Of a DNA stretch of 50,485 nt, positions 39,031 to 45,913 are shown one piece after another. Below the pieces are notes generated by a model that saw only the letters and a list, made by a program, of their open reading frames with translations, did not search any database and was not told where the DNA came from. The stretch comes from Candidatus Yanofskyibacteriota bacterium (GTDB lineage Bacteria > Patescibacteriota > Minisyncoccia > 2-02-FULL-40-12 > GWA2-44-9), in the NCBI GenBank assembly GCA_020847715.1, contig JADLBM010000006.1, positions 1-50,485 of the forward strand, read 5' to 3'. Each line of letters opens with the position of its first letter. Positions within the stretch are counted from its first letter, which is position 1. A program made the position numbers and the translations under genes.

Positions 39031-40713
39031 ATGTTTCGCCAATGGCTCCACGATACGCTCGCGCGCCTGTACCCTGGGCACCTTTTTGATGTGCTCGTGC
39101 CTCCCGACGCGGCAATGGGTGATTATTCTACGAACATCGCGTTCGTAGCGGCGAAGGCCGCAAAGAAAAACCCGCGCGACGTTGCGCAGGAGATATGCAG
39201 TGCGTTGATGCACGAGGGCAGTGATATGCTCGAGCGATGCGAGGTCGCCGGGCCGGGGTTCGTGAATGTGTTTTTGAAAGAGGCTTACCTGCAGCATCAG
39301 TTGAACGATGCGGGTATTCCGAATCTCGGGCAGGGTTCGCGGGTGATCGTTGAGTATTCGTCGCCGAACATTGCGAAACCAATGCACATTGGCCACCTCC
39401 GCTCGACGATCATCGGCGATGCGCTTGCCAACGTGTATGGGGTGCTGGGGTACGAGGTGATTCGGTGGAATTTTATTGGCGACTGGGGAACACAGTTTGG
39501 CAAACTCATCGCCGCATACAAGCGCTGGAAAGACGACGAAGCCCTTCGGGCACACCCCATCGGCGAAATGCTTCGGCTGTATGTGAAGTTCCACGATGAG
39601 ATGAAGACAAATCCGGAGCTTGAGCGTGAGGGGCAGGAGGAGTTCCGGAAGCTCGAAGAAGGCGACGCGGAAAATAGGGATATCTGGATGCGATTCCGAG
39701 AGCTTTCACTCGGCGAGTTCGATCGCATGTATGACCGCCTGCACATTGGGCTCACGGGCGCGGTCGTTCACGGAGAAAGCGATTATGAGGCGGAGCTGAA
39801 GCCGCTTATTGAGCGACTCACCGCGCAGGGCCTCACAACGGAATCCGAAGGGGCATTGATCGTCGATCTTACGGCGGAAGGTCTCGTGCCGGCACTGTTG
39901 CGCAAATCCGACGGGGCAACGCTGTACCTTACGCGCGACCTTGCAAGTCTCGAGGACCGCATAAAGGAATATACACCGGCCAAGATCCTCTATGTGGTCG
40001 CGAATCAGCAGGCGCTTCATTTCGAGCAGTTGTTTGCGGTGAAGGATCGGCTCAGGCTTGGCTCAACGGAAACGGTGCATGTGAAATTTGGCATGGTACT
40101 CGGCGAGGACGGGAAGAAGCTGGCGACCCGCGAGGGCAAAGTCATCGCGCTGGAGGAGGTGCTCGATGAGGCGGTGCGACGGGCTGCCGATGTGGTGAAG
40201 GGAAAGAACCCCGAGCTTGCCGATAGCGATGTTCAGCGAATTGCGAATACAGTTGCGGTGGGAGCACTCAAATACAACGATCTACGCCAGCATCCGCATA
40301 GCGATATCGTGTTCGACTGGGATGCCATGCTCGATCTGGGGGGCAACTCCGGGCCATATCTGCAGTACGCGTATGCGCGCCTTTCCGGCATTCTGCGGAA
40401 TGCAGGGGATGTCGCGGATGTCGTCGGGGATCGATCGCTTCTGGCGCATCCGACGGAGCGGGCGCTCCTGCGCCACCTGCTGGACTTTGGATATGCGGTC
40501 GCGCAGTGCGCGCATCTCTACGCGCTCAACGGTCTCGCGTTGTATCTGTATCAGCTCGCTGAACTGGCGAATCGCTACTATGAGCAGGTGCGCATCAACG
40601 ACGACGACAATGAAGCGCGAAAAGCGGCGCGCCTTGCACTGGTGCGCACGGTGATGGAGCGACTCAAAACAGGTCTCGCATTGCTCGGCATGGAAGCATT
40701 GGAGCGCATCTAG
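39031..40713 (+). CDS. argS: arginyl-tRNA synthetase
   Basis: ArgRS charges tRNA-Arg. The 560-aa product has the N-terminal Add-1 domain, the HIGH motif in SSPNIAKPMHIGHLRSTIIGD near residue 110, the conserved GDWGTQFGKLIAAY, and the relaxed KMSKS equivalent GKKLATREGKVI. The DALR anticodon-binding domain begins LGGNSGPYLQYAYARL. The length is normal. It is convergent with the next gene, with only 6 nt between their stops and no terminator visible. Confidence 0.96.
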   Translation: MFRQWLHDTLARLYPGHLFDVLVPPDAAMGDYSTNIAFVAAKAAKKNPRDVAQEICSALMHEGSDMLERCEVAGPGFVNVFLKEAYLQHQLNDAGIPNLGQGSRVIVEYSSPNIAKPMHIGHLRSTIIGDALANVYGVLGYEVIRWNFIGDWGTQFGKLIAAYKRWKDDEALRAHPIGEMLRLYVKFHDEMKTNPELEREGQEEFRKLEEGDAENRDIWMRFRELSLGEFDRMYDRLHIGLTGAVVHGESDYEAELKPLIERLTAQGLTTESEGALIVDLTAEGLVPALLRKSDGATLYLTRDLASLEDRIKEYTPAKILYVVANQQALHFEQLFAVKDRLRLGSTETVHVKFGMVLGEDGKKLATREGKVIALEEVLDEAVRRAADVVKGKNPELADSDVQRIANTVAVGALKYNDLRQHPHSDIVFDWDAMLDLGGNSGPYLQYAYARLSGILRNAGDVADVVGDRSLLAHPTERALLRHLLDFGYAVAQCAHLYALNGLALYLYQLAELANRYYEQVRINDDDNEARKAARLALVRTVMERLKTGLALLGMEALERI

Positions 40714-40719
40714 CGCGCA

Positions 40720-41136
40720 CTACGCGCTTCGCTCCTTTCTGATGGCCCACCACGAGAGCACGAGCGCGCCTCCGATATCGGCGCCAAGGTCAGCGAGTGT
40801 ATCGGCGAGGTTCCCTCCGTGGAAATAGTGGTAGAGCCAGGGAGTGTAGGGGCGCGCGAGTGTGCTCGCGTATTCGGCCCACTCCCAGGCAACGCCGATG
40901 AGCGCAGTCGCTCCGGCAAGGAGAATAACCTGCTTCCATCCACGCATCTGTGGCAGTTCACGCTGAAAGAGTGCAAGCACGAACCATGCCGCGATGACAC
41001 CGCCGAGAAAATGGAGGGCCTTATCAAGCCATCCGATGCGGAGGTAGAGGTCGTACATTTCTCCTGCGATCAGCGCGAATGCGATGAGGAGGATGCCGAT
41101 GATGACGGGGGTTGCTGTGCGAATGTGGCGCAACAT
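40720..41136 (-). CDS. VanZ/DUF2238-like membrane protein
   Basis: The 138-aa product has four TM helices. It shows the pattern LDKALHFLGGVIAAWF, GVAWEWAEYAS and DTLADLGADIGGALV, with conserved H, E and D residues facing the membrane. This pattern is found in VanZ-like and DUF2238 proteins, whose function is unknown. From the ATG at 41136 the sequence begins directly with a basic stretch and the first helix, so the ten upstream codons of the track are left out. Confidence 0.75.
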   Translation of the reverse strand: MLRHIRTATPVIIGILLIAFALIAGEMYDLYLRIGWLDKALHFLGGVIAAWFVLALFQRELPQMRGWKQVILLAGATALIGVAWEWAEYASTLARPYTPWLYHYFHGGNLADTLADLGADIGGALVLSWWAIRKERSA

Positions 41137-41152
41137 AGCGTCCAGTGTAGCA

Positions 41153-41180
41153 CAAAAACGCCCCACAACGAGGTGGGGCT
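41153..41180 (-). terminator. terminator of the 97-aa gene
   Basis: GCCCCAC and GTGGGGC arms on the minus strand are followed by GTTTTTG and overlap the stop codon of the gene ending at 41179. Confidence 0.75.
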
Positions 41181-41472
41181 AGGGACGGCGCGAGCGGCTC
41201 CTTCTTACGATGCGAGAGACGATAGCTCGCAGCTCTTTGTCCTCAGCACAGTAGCGATCTTTGAGGAATCGAATGATGAGGAGGCGTCCGCGGCGAGTCA
41301 TGGCAAGTCGGGAGAGATGCCAGCGGCCATCTCGGGTGATTCCGCGGAAGAACCACTCCAAGTCGTCCGGCTCGGTGGCCCTTGCTTGCGACTCGAGCGC
41401 CTCTCGTTCACGGGCTTCCGCGCTCATGCGGCGCTTTTGCGGGCCGACATCGAACGGCTTCGGCTTTGGCAT
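41179..41472 (-). CDS. small basic protein of unknown function
   Basis: From the ATG at 41472, which has a perfect GGAGG 6 nt upstream, the product has 97 aa (MPKPKPFDVGPQKRRMSAEA...). It is highly charged, with a helical middle (DDLEWFFRGITRDGRWHLSRLAM) and a very arginine-rich tail (IVRRSRSRRP) that may bind nucleic acid. The 69 extra codons in the track ORF are low-complexity shadow. I do not recognise it. Confidence 0.65.
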   Translation of the reverse strand: MPKPKPFDVGPQKRRMSAEAREREALESQARATEPDDLEWFFRGITRDGRWHLSRLAMTRRGRLLIIRFLKDRYCAEDKELRAIVSRIVRRSRSRRP

Positions 41473-41514
41473 CGCAACCTCCAGCGAGAGTATGACCGGC
41501 AGGTTTCGCATTGT

Positions 41515-41541
41515 CAAAGAAAGACCCCGCAGGGTGCGGGG
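41515..41541 (-). terminator. terminator of the 88-aa membrane protein gene
   Basis: CCCCGCA/TGCGGGG arms are followed on the minus strand by TCTTTCTTTG. Confidence 0.7.
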
Positions 41542-41554
41542 CGTGAGGTGCGGG

Positions 41555-41821
41555 TTAGGCGCTGCGCTTTCTGGATACGGTTTTCGCCTCGTAGGTTGTG
41601 CCGCTGAGGGCGACGAACCAGGCGATGACGCACAGGACGGGGTTCGTGTTCCAGTAGTAGGTGGTCGCCAGGATGGCAACCGTGAGGTGGGGGGCGAAAA
41701 TCCACCCTAGCCATCCCAGCAGGCCGAACGAGCCCACCGTCCCCGCCACGAGCATCGTGATACGGGGGAAGAGCGCGATGCAGATGAGAAAGATCAACCC
41801 GTGGACTTGCCAGAAATCCAT
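41555..41821 (-). CDS. small membrane protein of unknown function
   Basis: The 88-aa product has an AAGGAGG site and three hydrophobic segments (MDFWQVHGLIFLICIALFPRI, MLVAGTVGSFGLLGWLGWIF, YYWNTNPVLCVIAWFVAL). The FPRI and the FAPHLTVAILATTYYWNTNP motif look family-specific, and I have the impression of similar small proteins in Parcubacteria, but I cannot name it. It has a near-consensus promoter and its own terminator, so it is transcribed alone. Confidence 0.7.
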   Translation of the reverse strand: MDFWQVHGLIFLICIALFPRITMLVAGTVGSFGLLGWLGWIFAPHLTVAILATTYYWNTNPVLCVIAWFVALSGTTYEAKTVSRKRSA

Positions 41822-41840
41822 CCCGACCTCCTTGGGGTCA

Positions 41841-41870
41841 ATTATAGCATATTTTATTGCACAAAGTCAA
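41841..41870 (-). promoter_or_regulatory. strong promoter of the 88-aa membrane protein gene
   Basis: TTGACT and a consensus TATAAT are separated by 18 nt on the minus strand, with an extended TGC. Confidence 0.8.
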
Positions 41871-41939
41871 TCATGGGAAAACAGTCCCCGAAAGGGCTGT
41901 TTTCAACGAAGGCGCGCCTCAATAAAGGGAACTGTTGTC

Positions 41940-41967
41940 AAAGAAAAGCCCCGCGGGGTGCGGGGCG
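41940..41967 (-). terminator. terminator of the 54-aa membrane protein gene
   Basis: GCCCCGC and GCGGGGC arms with TTTTCTTTG on the minus strand. Confidence 0.7.
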
Positions 41968-41976
41968 GGAGGATAC

Positions 41977-42141
41977 TCAGAGGCCGAAGTGCTTCAGCGC
42001 AAAGGCCAAGCCGACGAGCGCGATGCCGACCACAAGCTTTTTCGCCCCACTTCGGTAGTGGTTGTTCGTAGAAGCTGTGGCAATTTCGAAAGTGCCGAGC
42101 ATGACCGCAAAGCCGGCGAAGGCTACCACAAATTCTGACAT
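41977..42141 (-). CDS. 54-aa two-helix membrane protein of unknown function
   Basis: From the ATG at 42141, preceded by GGGGAGGAG, the product (MSEFVVAFAGFAVMLGTFEIA...) has two hydrophobic helices joined by a short polar loop NNHYRSGAKK. The track ORF starts 38 codons upstream without a ribosome site. I do not recognise it. Its strong site and own terminator suggest that it is expressed. Confidence 0.6.
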   Translation of the reverse strand: MSEFVVAFAGFAVMLGTFEIATASTNNHYRSGAKKLVVGIALVGLAFALKHFGL

Positions 42142-42308
42142 AACTCCTCCCCAGAAAGGACGCCGGTATAGTGGCGCATTTCTCCGGTATTGGCAATCTG
42201 CTGGCTTGGTGAATACTACGGGGGAGGGCGGCGGTTGGGAGGAATTGATTGCCAATATAACGCAGATTCAGGCGTTTTCTGCGGCAATGTTAGCCCCTAG
42301 ATGATTGC

Positions 42309-42755
42309 TTATGCAAGCTCTCCTTTTAGCCGGTTTGCTTCTGTGCCAAGCGCTTGGAATATAGCATCAAAACCTCCTTGCTCGGCCTCAGAAGTGAGGC
42401 CGATTTTCCCCTCCGTTTTTCTCACGGTATCCTTCACTTTTTTGTAAAAATCACTAAGGCCTTTGCGTAGCTGCTCGTCCGAGATAAGAAATAGCCGTGT
42501 TCGTAGACCGTCGTATACCTCGGTGCTCGAAAGGAGGTCAGAAACCAATTTTGGATCAATGACACGTGCGGCGCTTTCCCAAACTGTATGGATGTTGGTA
42601 ATGGTGGCCGCTATCTCGCCGAGCTCATCACAAATAGCAATCTTGATGGCATTGCGCTCGCGACGACGTTCGTTCAGTGCGTGAATCTCATCCCCAATTG
42701 CGCCACCGACTATAGCGAGAAAGGCACCTATAATGATGAGCCACAGTTCATTCAT
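42309..42755 (-). CDS. membrane-anchored helical protein of unknown function
   Basis: The 148-aa product has an N-terminal TM helix (LWLIIIGAFLAIVGGAIG) followed by a long charged helical region (IHALNERRRERNAIKIAICDELGEIAATIT) and a second helical segment. The architecture resembles small membrane-tethered coiled-coil proteins. The region is poorer in G/C than the surrounding genes. It overlaps the upstream gene by 8 nt. Confidence 0.65.
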   Translation of the reverse strand: MNELWLIIIGAFLAIVGGAIGDEIHALNERRRERNAIKIAICDELGEIAATITNIHTVWESAARVIDPKLVSDLLSSTEVYDGLRTRLFLISDEQLRKGLSDFYKKVKDTVRKTEGKIGLTSEAEQGGFDAIFQALGTEANRLKGELA

Positions 42756-43125
42756 AGGTAATTTCTTTTACCTCACTTCCGTCTAACTCATAAGATGCGA
42801 ATCGAGCGCGAGCCCCGACCTGCGCCGCAAGGATTTTTGCCTCATCTAATTTTGCTTTCGGAACAACAATATAAAGAACGCCAGGCCCTCGGCTGAGTGC
42901 TTGCCACTCCTGGATACTCTTGAGGAAGGCATCCCCCGTTTCGACCTTCATCACGAACAAAATATTATTGTTCGGAGGAGGAATTCGCTGTTTGAAAATA
43001 ACATCCGGGAATTGTCCAGCAACAACTTCCTTAGCTTCTCCCGTGTTATCAAAAACACGAAAGCGATCCTTGAATTTCGCCAAAATAGAGGCAATAATTT
43101 TCGCTCTTATCTCGCGTTCTGTCAT
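42748..43125 (-). CDS. unknown cytoplasmic protein, possible nuclease-like fold
   Basis: The 125-aa product begins MTEREIRAKIIASILAKFKDRF. It contains FPDVIFKQ... followed by NNILFVMKVETGD and an LYIVVPKAKLDEAKILA helix. The D...(V)K(V)E spacing is vaguely like a PD-(D/E)xK nuclease core, but the key order is not canonical, so I make no functional call. An ATG at 43143 would add six residues. It is coupled to the membrane protein downstream. Confidence 0.6.
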   Translation of the reverse strand: MTEREIRAKIIASILAKFKDRFRVFDNTGEAKEVVAGQFPDVIFKQRIPPPNNNILFVMKVETGDAFLKSIQEWQALSRGPGVLYIVVPKAKLDEAKILAAQVGARARFASYELDGSEVKEITYE

Positions 43126-43199
43126 ATGAACAGTATGAGCCAAAAGGGGAAAGAATACAACGCGGGCAATGCTGTGCGAGGGGCGAACTGCTTGCTAGA

Positions 43200-43787
43200 C
43201 TACTTCGCACGCCCTGCCTCGAACAAAGCGCGCTGTTCTTCGGTCATCGGGGAGATACGATATACAATATCGTTTTCCGTCAAATCCACTCCTTCCGACT
43301 TCGCTAACCATTCCAGCGAATCACCCAAAAGGTTTACCCGTTCGCTTGTTAGGTAGCGATTGCGGAGAGAGTATATAGGCCCATTCTTCACACTTCCTGC
43401 GGAAAGTGGGGCAATGCGTCCAGCAGACGCAAGCGCAAACCACTTTTTGTGCGATACGAACTGCGAACCCTCGAACACTGGCAAGGTTGCGAGATAACTT
43501 GCGAACACAGAAGTGCGACCGCCGCCGGAACGTGCACGCCGGGATACTCTATGCCCGTTTTGGACGAGTGTGGCGTCGTCGAATTTCCAGATTTCGGCTT
43601 CTGTGGGTTCGGCGGGATCTGGCGTCGTTTTTCCTAGCGCGCTCATGCGCCCCTCCCGATACGCTGTTTCGATGAATGACTCGAGAACACCCAGGAGCGG
43701 GAGGCATTTATTGGTTGCATTCGAAATCCGAAACGTACCAATTTCTCTAAATTGCGCAAATCTTGTTTTCCAAGATGCTTTCGACAT
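43200..43787 (-). CDS. unknown protein
   Basis: The 195-aa product starts MSKASWKTRFAQFREIGTF and contains a YREGRMSALGKT segment, a basic GHRVSRRARSGGGRT stretch and an ordered C-terminal half with YSLRNRYLTSERVNLLGDSLEWLAKSEG. No TM helix or signal is seen, and I do not recognise a family. Its upstream side (43788-43920) has only weak promoter-like sequence. Confidence 0.6.
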   Translation of the reverse strand: MSKASWKTRFAQFREIGTFRISNATNKCLPLLGVLESFIETAYREGRMSALGKTTPDPAEPTEAEIWKFDDATLVQNGHRVSRRARSGGGRTSVFASYLATLPVFEGSQFVSHKKWFALASAGRIAPLSAGSVKNGPIYSLRNRYLTSERVNLLGDSLEWLAKSEGVDLTENDIVYRISPMTEEQRALFEAGRAK

Positions 43788-43920
43788 GAGGGCAGGGAGG
43801 CTATTGAGTTGACTCTATACTGAAACGGAAGAGGAAGAGCGCGAGGAGGAACGCCAGTTAAATCAAATTATATTCTGAGCGTACGCCCAGGGTGAGAATT
43901 CTGCAATGGGGCTATTGGGG

Positions 43921-44053
43921 GCGTTGCAGCAGGATTCGCCCTCGGCTCTCGGCTCGCCGTCGCTCGCCTCGGCCTAGGCACGGGCTCCCGGCGACATCAG
44001 CTGATGTCGCATCGGTCCGCCCTTCGAATCCTGCCCCACCCACAAAGCGGCAT
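43921..44053 (-). repeat. initiator-tRNA-matched palindromic element (partly decayed)
   Basis: On the minus strand the terminator behind tRNA-fMet is followed by an inverted T-arm copy (GGCAGGATTCGAA, plus 44023-44037). Next come CGGACCGATGCG, a perfect hairpin, CGCCGGGAG and a GC-rich body. The far end CGAATCCTGCTGCAAC (plus 43923-43938) resembles the tRNA 3' end CGAATCCTGCCCCCGCAAC, at an offset of 171 nt. This copy of the tRNA 3' end has decayed more than the others. Confidence 0.7.
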
Positions 44054-44090
44054 AACAAAAGAGTCCCGTAGGGGACTCTTTTGTTATGTA
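44054..44090 (-). terminator. terminator hairpin behind initiator tRNA-Met
   Basis: ATAACAAAAGAGTCCC and GGGACTCTTTTGTTAT form a long hairpin immediately after the tRNA. Confidence 0.8.
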
Positions 44091-44091
44091 G

Positions 44092-44163
44092 TTGCGGGGG
44101 CAGGATTCGAACCTGCGACCTTCAGGTTATGAGCCTGACGAGCTGCCGCTGCTCCACCCCGCT
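44092..44163 (-). tRNA. initiator tRNA-fMet (anticodon CAT)
   Basis: The sequence resembles E. coli initiator tRNA (GCGGGGTGGAGCAGC, CTCATAACC, CCCCCGCAA). The end pair is a mismatch, here A1-A72. The anticodon stem is TCAGG/CCTGA, so only two of the three initiator G-C pairs are present, and the first is A-T. The D-loop is shorter than in E. coli. CCA is not encoded. Confidence 0.92.
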
Positions 44164-44178
44164 ATATTGAACCTATTA

Positions 44179-44207
44179 ACTATACGCTTCTTTTCGCTGT
44201 GCCGCAA
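44179..44207 (-). promoter_or_regulatory. promoter of initiator tRNA-Met
   Basis: TTGCGG and TATAGT are 17 nt apart on the minus strand. Confidence 0.6.
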
Positions 44208-44216
44208 GAGGGGAGG

Positions 44217-44245
44217 TTGATAATACAACGAAAATACGATATGAT
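44217..44245 (+). promoter_or_regulatory. promoter of elongator tRNA-Met
   Basis: TTGATA and TATGAT are 17 nt apart; the -10 box ends 12 nt before the tRNA. Confidence 0.65.
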
Positions 44246-44257
44246 GCGCCAGTATTT

Positions 44258-44329
44258 GCCGGCGTAGTTCAACGGTTAGAACGGGTCACTCATAACGACC
44301 AGACGAAAGTTCGACTCTTTCCGCCGGCA
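44258..44329 (+). tRNA. elongator tRNA-Met (anticodon CAT)
   Basis: The acceptor arms GCCGGCG/CGCCGGC are fully paired, unlike the initiator. The anticodon loop is CTCATAA; the last anticodon-stem pair is an A-C mismatch. The T-stem is GAAAG/CTTTC. An Ile-type CAT tRNA (lysidine) is an alternative, but a tRNA-Ile(TAT) already exists here. CCA is not encoded. Confidence 0.88.
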
Positions 44330-44332
44330 CAT

Positions 44333-44371
44333 GTGTATGCCCAAGACCCTTGAGGGTGTTGGGCATACACC
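44333..44371 (+). terminator. terminator hairpin behind elongator tRNA-Met
   Basis: GTGTATGCCCAA and TTGGGCATACAC arms enclose an inner ACCCT/AGGGT stem. Confidence 0.65.
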
Positions 44372-44501
44372 GTATGATGAAGGGCGAAAGAGGCGAACGC
44401 CGGACCGATGCGCCGCGAGTTCGCGGCGCCGGGAGGCGGTGGCCAGCCCGAGGTCTTCGACGGAAGACCGAGAGGCGAGGCCGACTCTTTCCGCCGGCAC
44501 A
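44372..44501 (+). repeat. tRNA-Met-matched palindromic element
   Basis: It has an inverted T-arm-like stretch (gcgaaagaggcgaa, about 44382-44396), the motif CGGACCGATGCG, a perfect hairpin GCCGCGA/TCGCGGC and CGCCGGGAG. A second hairpin follows, and the element ends in an exact 20-nt direct copy, cgactctttccgccggcaca, at 44482-44501. The original lies at 44312-44331, an offset of 170 nt. The 77-nt repeat copy C follows directly. Confidence 0.82.
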
Positions 44502-44576
44502 CTTGGCCACTCCTCATTCTGCATGTATGAAGGAAGTGGCTGGCCAAGTGTCCTGAGCGCATAGGCGCGAAGGACT
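44500..44576 (+). repeat. 77-nt two-hairpin repeat, copy C
   Basis: It starts at the copied tRNA-Met 3' end with CACTTGGCCACTCC and ends GCGCGAAGGACT, like copies A and B. Both hairpins are intact. It is therefore next to a copied tRNA 3' end, not to the tRNA itself. Confidence 0.85.
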
Positions 44577-44612
44577 CCCAAAGCTCCGCTGAGACACTTG
44601 GCCGTTTGTCTG

Positions 44613-44618
44613 TATACT
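44613..44618 (+). promoter_or_regulatory. predicted -10 box of the M16 peptidase gene
   Basis: TATACT lies 6 nt before the ATG at 44625, which predicts a leaderless mRNA. No good -35 box is seen. Confidence 0.5.
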
Positions 44619-44624
44619 GAAGCT

Positions 44625-45911
44625 ATGGATCACGGATTTCCGCATCAACTCCACACGTTCCCATCCGGCCTTCGGTTGGTGACGGTCCCTATGCCTGCCG
44701 CGACAACGGCGACAGTATTGGTGCTCGTGAAGTGCGGCTCAAAATACGAGCCGCGGGAATTGGGTGGTATCTCGCACTTCTTAGAGCACATGATGTTCAA
44801 GGGAACCTCGCGCCGTCCGGGGTATCTCGATATCAGTCGTGAACTCGATGGCATCGGGGCGAGCTACAATGCGTTTACGAGCAAAGAGGTGACCGGCTAC
44901 TACGCGAAAGCGGCGGCCAGCAAGCTCGATACTATCATGGATGTCGTGTTCGACGTCTTTCTGAACTCGAAGCTGGAGCAGGGGGCAATGGAGATTGAGC
45001 GCGGCCCCATCATCGAAGAGCTTCGGATGCGTCGCGATGATCCCCAGCAACATATCGGGAGGCTGTTCGAGGAGCTGCTCTACGGGGACCAGCCGGCAGG
45101 ATGGGAAGTCGGTGGAACGGAAGAAACCGTGCGCGGGATGAGCGCGTCTCAGTTGCGACAGTGGTTCGACACGCACTATGTTGCCGCGAACACGGTCATT
45201 GCCGTCGCGGGAAGTATCGATCCCGAGCAGGTACTCGCCAAGGTAGAAGCGGCATTCGCGCACATCCGGCAGGCGGAGCGTGCAGAAAAGCTTCCCGTCC
45301 TACAGGCCCAAACGGCGCCTGCGGTGAAGGTAGTATCCAAGGATGTCGAACAGCTCTACGTGAGCCTCGGAGTCCGAGCCTACGATGTTTTCGACGAGCG
45401 TCGCTATGCGGCGGGCCTCTTGGCGCAGATTATGGGAGGCGGCATGAGCTCGCGATTGTTCGATGAAGTGCGCGAGAAGCGCGGACTGGCGTACTACGTG
45501 TGGGCAGGGAACACGAACTACACCGATTCAGGCTACTTCGAAATCGGCGCAGGGCTGAATCAGGCAAAAGCCAAAGAGGGAATATCGGTCATTCTCGCCG
45601 AACTTGCGAAGACCGCGGTAGATGGCGTTACACCCGAAGAGCTGACTCGCGTGAAAGATCAGGCAGAGGGACGGTTGGCATTTACACTCGAGAGCACGAG
45701 CGGCGTTGCAGATGATTTCGGCGGTTCAGTGCTCTTCTTTGATCATGTCGTCACTCCACAGGAGGAGCTGGCGAAGATCCGCGCGGTCACACATGATGAT
45801 ATTCGGGCGGTTGCCGCGGATATATTCCGTGACGATCGGCTCAATTTGGCGGTCATCGGGAAAAGCGTTGATCCCGAAGAGTTCCGCTCCGTACTCCATT
45901 TCAATCCATAA
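44625..45911 (+). CDS. M16-family zinc metallopeptidase (processing-peptidase-like)
   Basis: The 428-aa product has the inverted zinc motif HFLEH in GGISHFLEHMMFKGT near residue 50, a downstream conserved glutamate in MEIERGPIIEELRM, and a second M16 half with GMSSRLFDEVREKRGLAYYV. M16 proteins degrade or process peptides. The gene is often found near wall or pilus genes, but here it lies between tRNA repeats and an AI-2E transporter. The ATG at 44625 is preferred because the -10 box is just upstream. No signal peptide is visible. Confidence 0.92.
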   Translation: MDHGFPHQLHTFPSGLRLVTVPMPAATTATVLVLVKCGSKYEPRELGGISHFLEHMMFKGTSRRPGYLDISRELDGIGASYNAFTSKEVTGYYAKAAASKLDTIMDVVFDVFLNSKLEQGAMEIERGPIIEELRMRRDDPQQHIGRLFEELLYGDQPAGWEVGGTEETVRGMSASQLRQWFDTHYVAANTVIAVAGSIDPEQVLAKVEAAFAHIRQAERAEKLPVLQAQTAPAVKVVSKDVEQLYVSLGVRAYDVFDERRYAAGLLAQIMGGGMSSRLFDEVREKRGLAYYVWAGNTNYTDSGYFEIGAGLNQAKAKEGISVILAELAKTAVDGVTPEELTRVKDQAEGRLAFTLESTSGVADDFGGSVLFFDHVVTPQEELAKIRAVTHDDIRAVAADIFRDDRLNLAVIGKSVDPEEFRSVLHFNP

Positions 45912-45913
45912 CC

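Noticed and set aside
43788-43920. Possible small gene or RNA upstream of the 195-aa gene
   Set aside because: No ORF with a ribosome site and no convincing structure is seen; only weak promoter-like bases are present.
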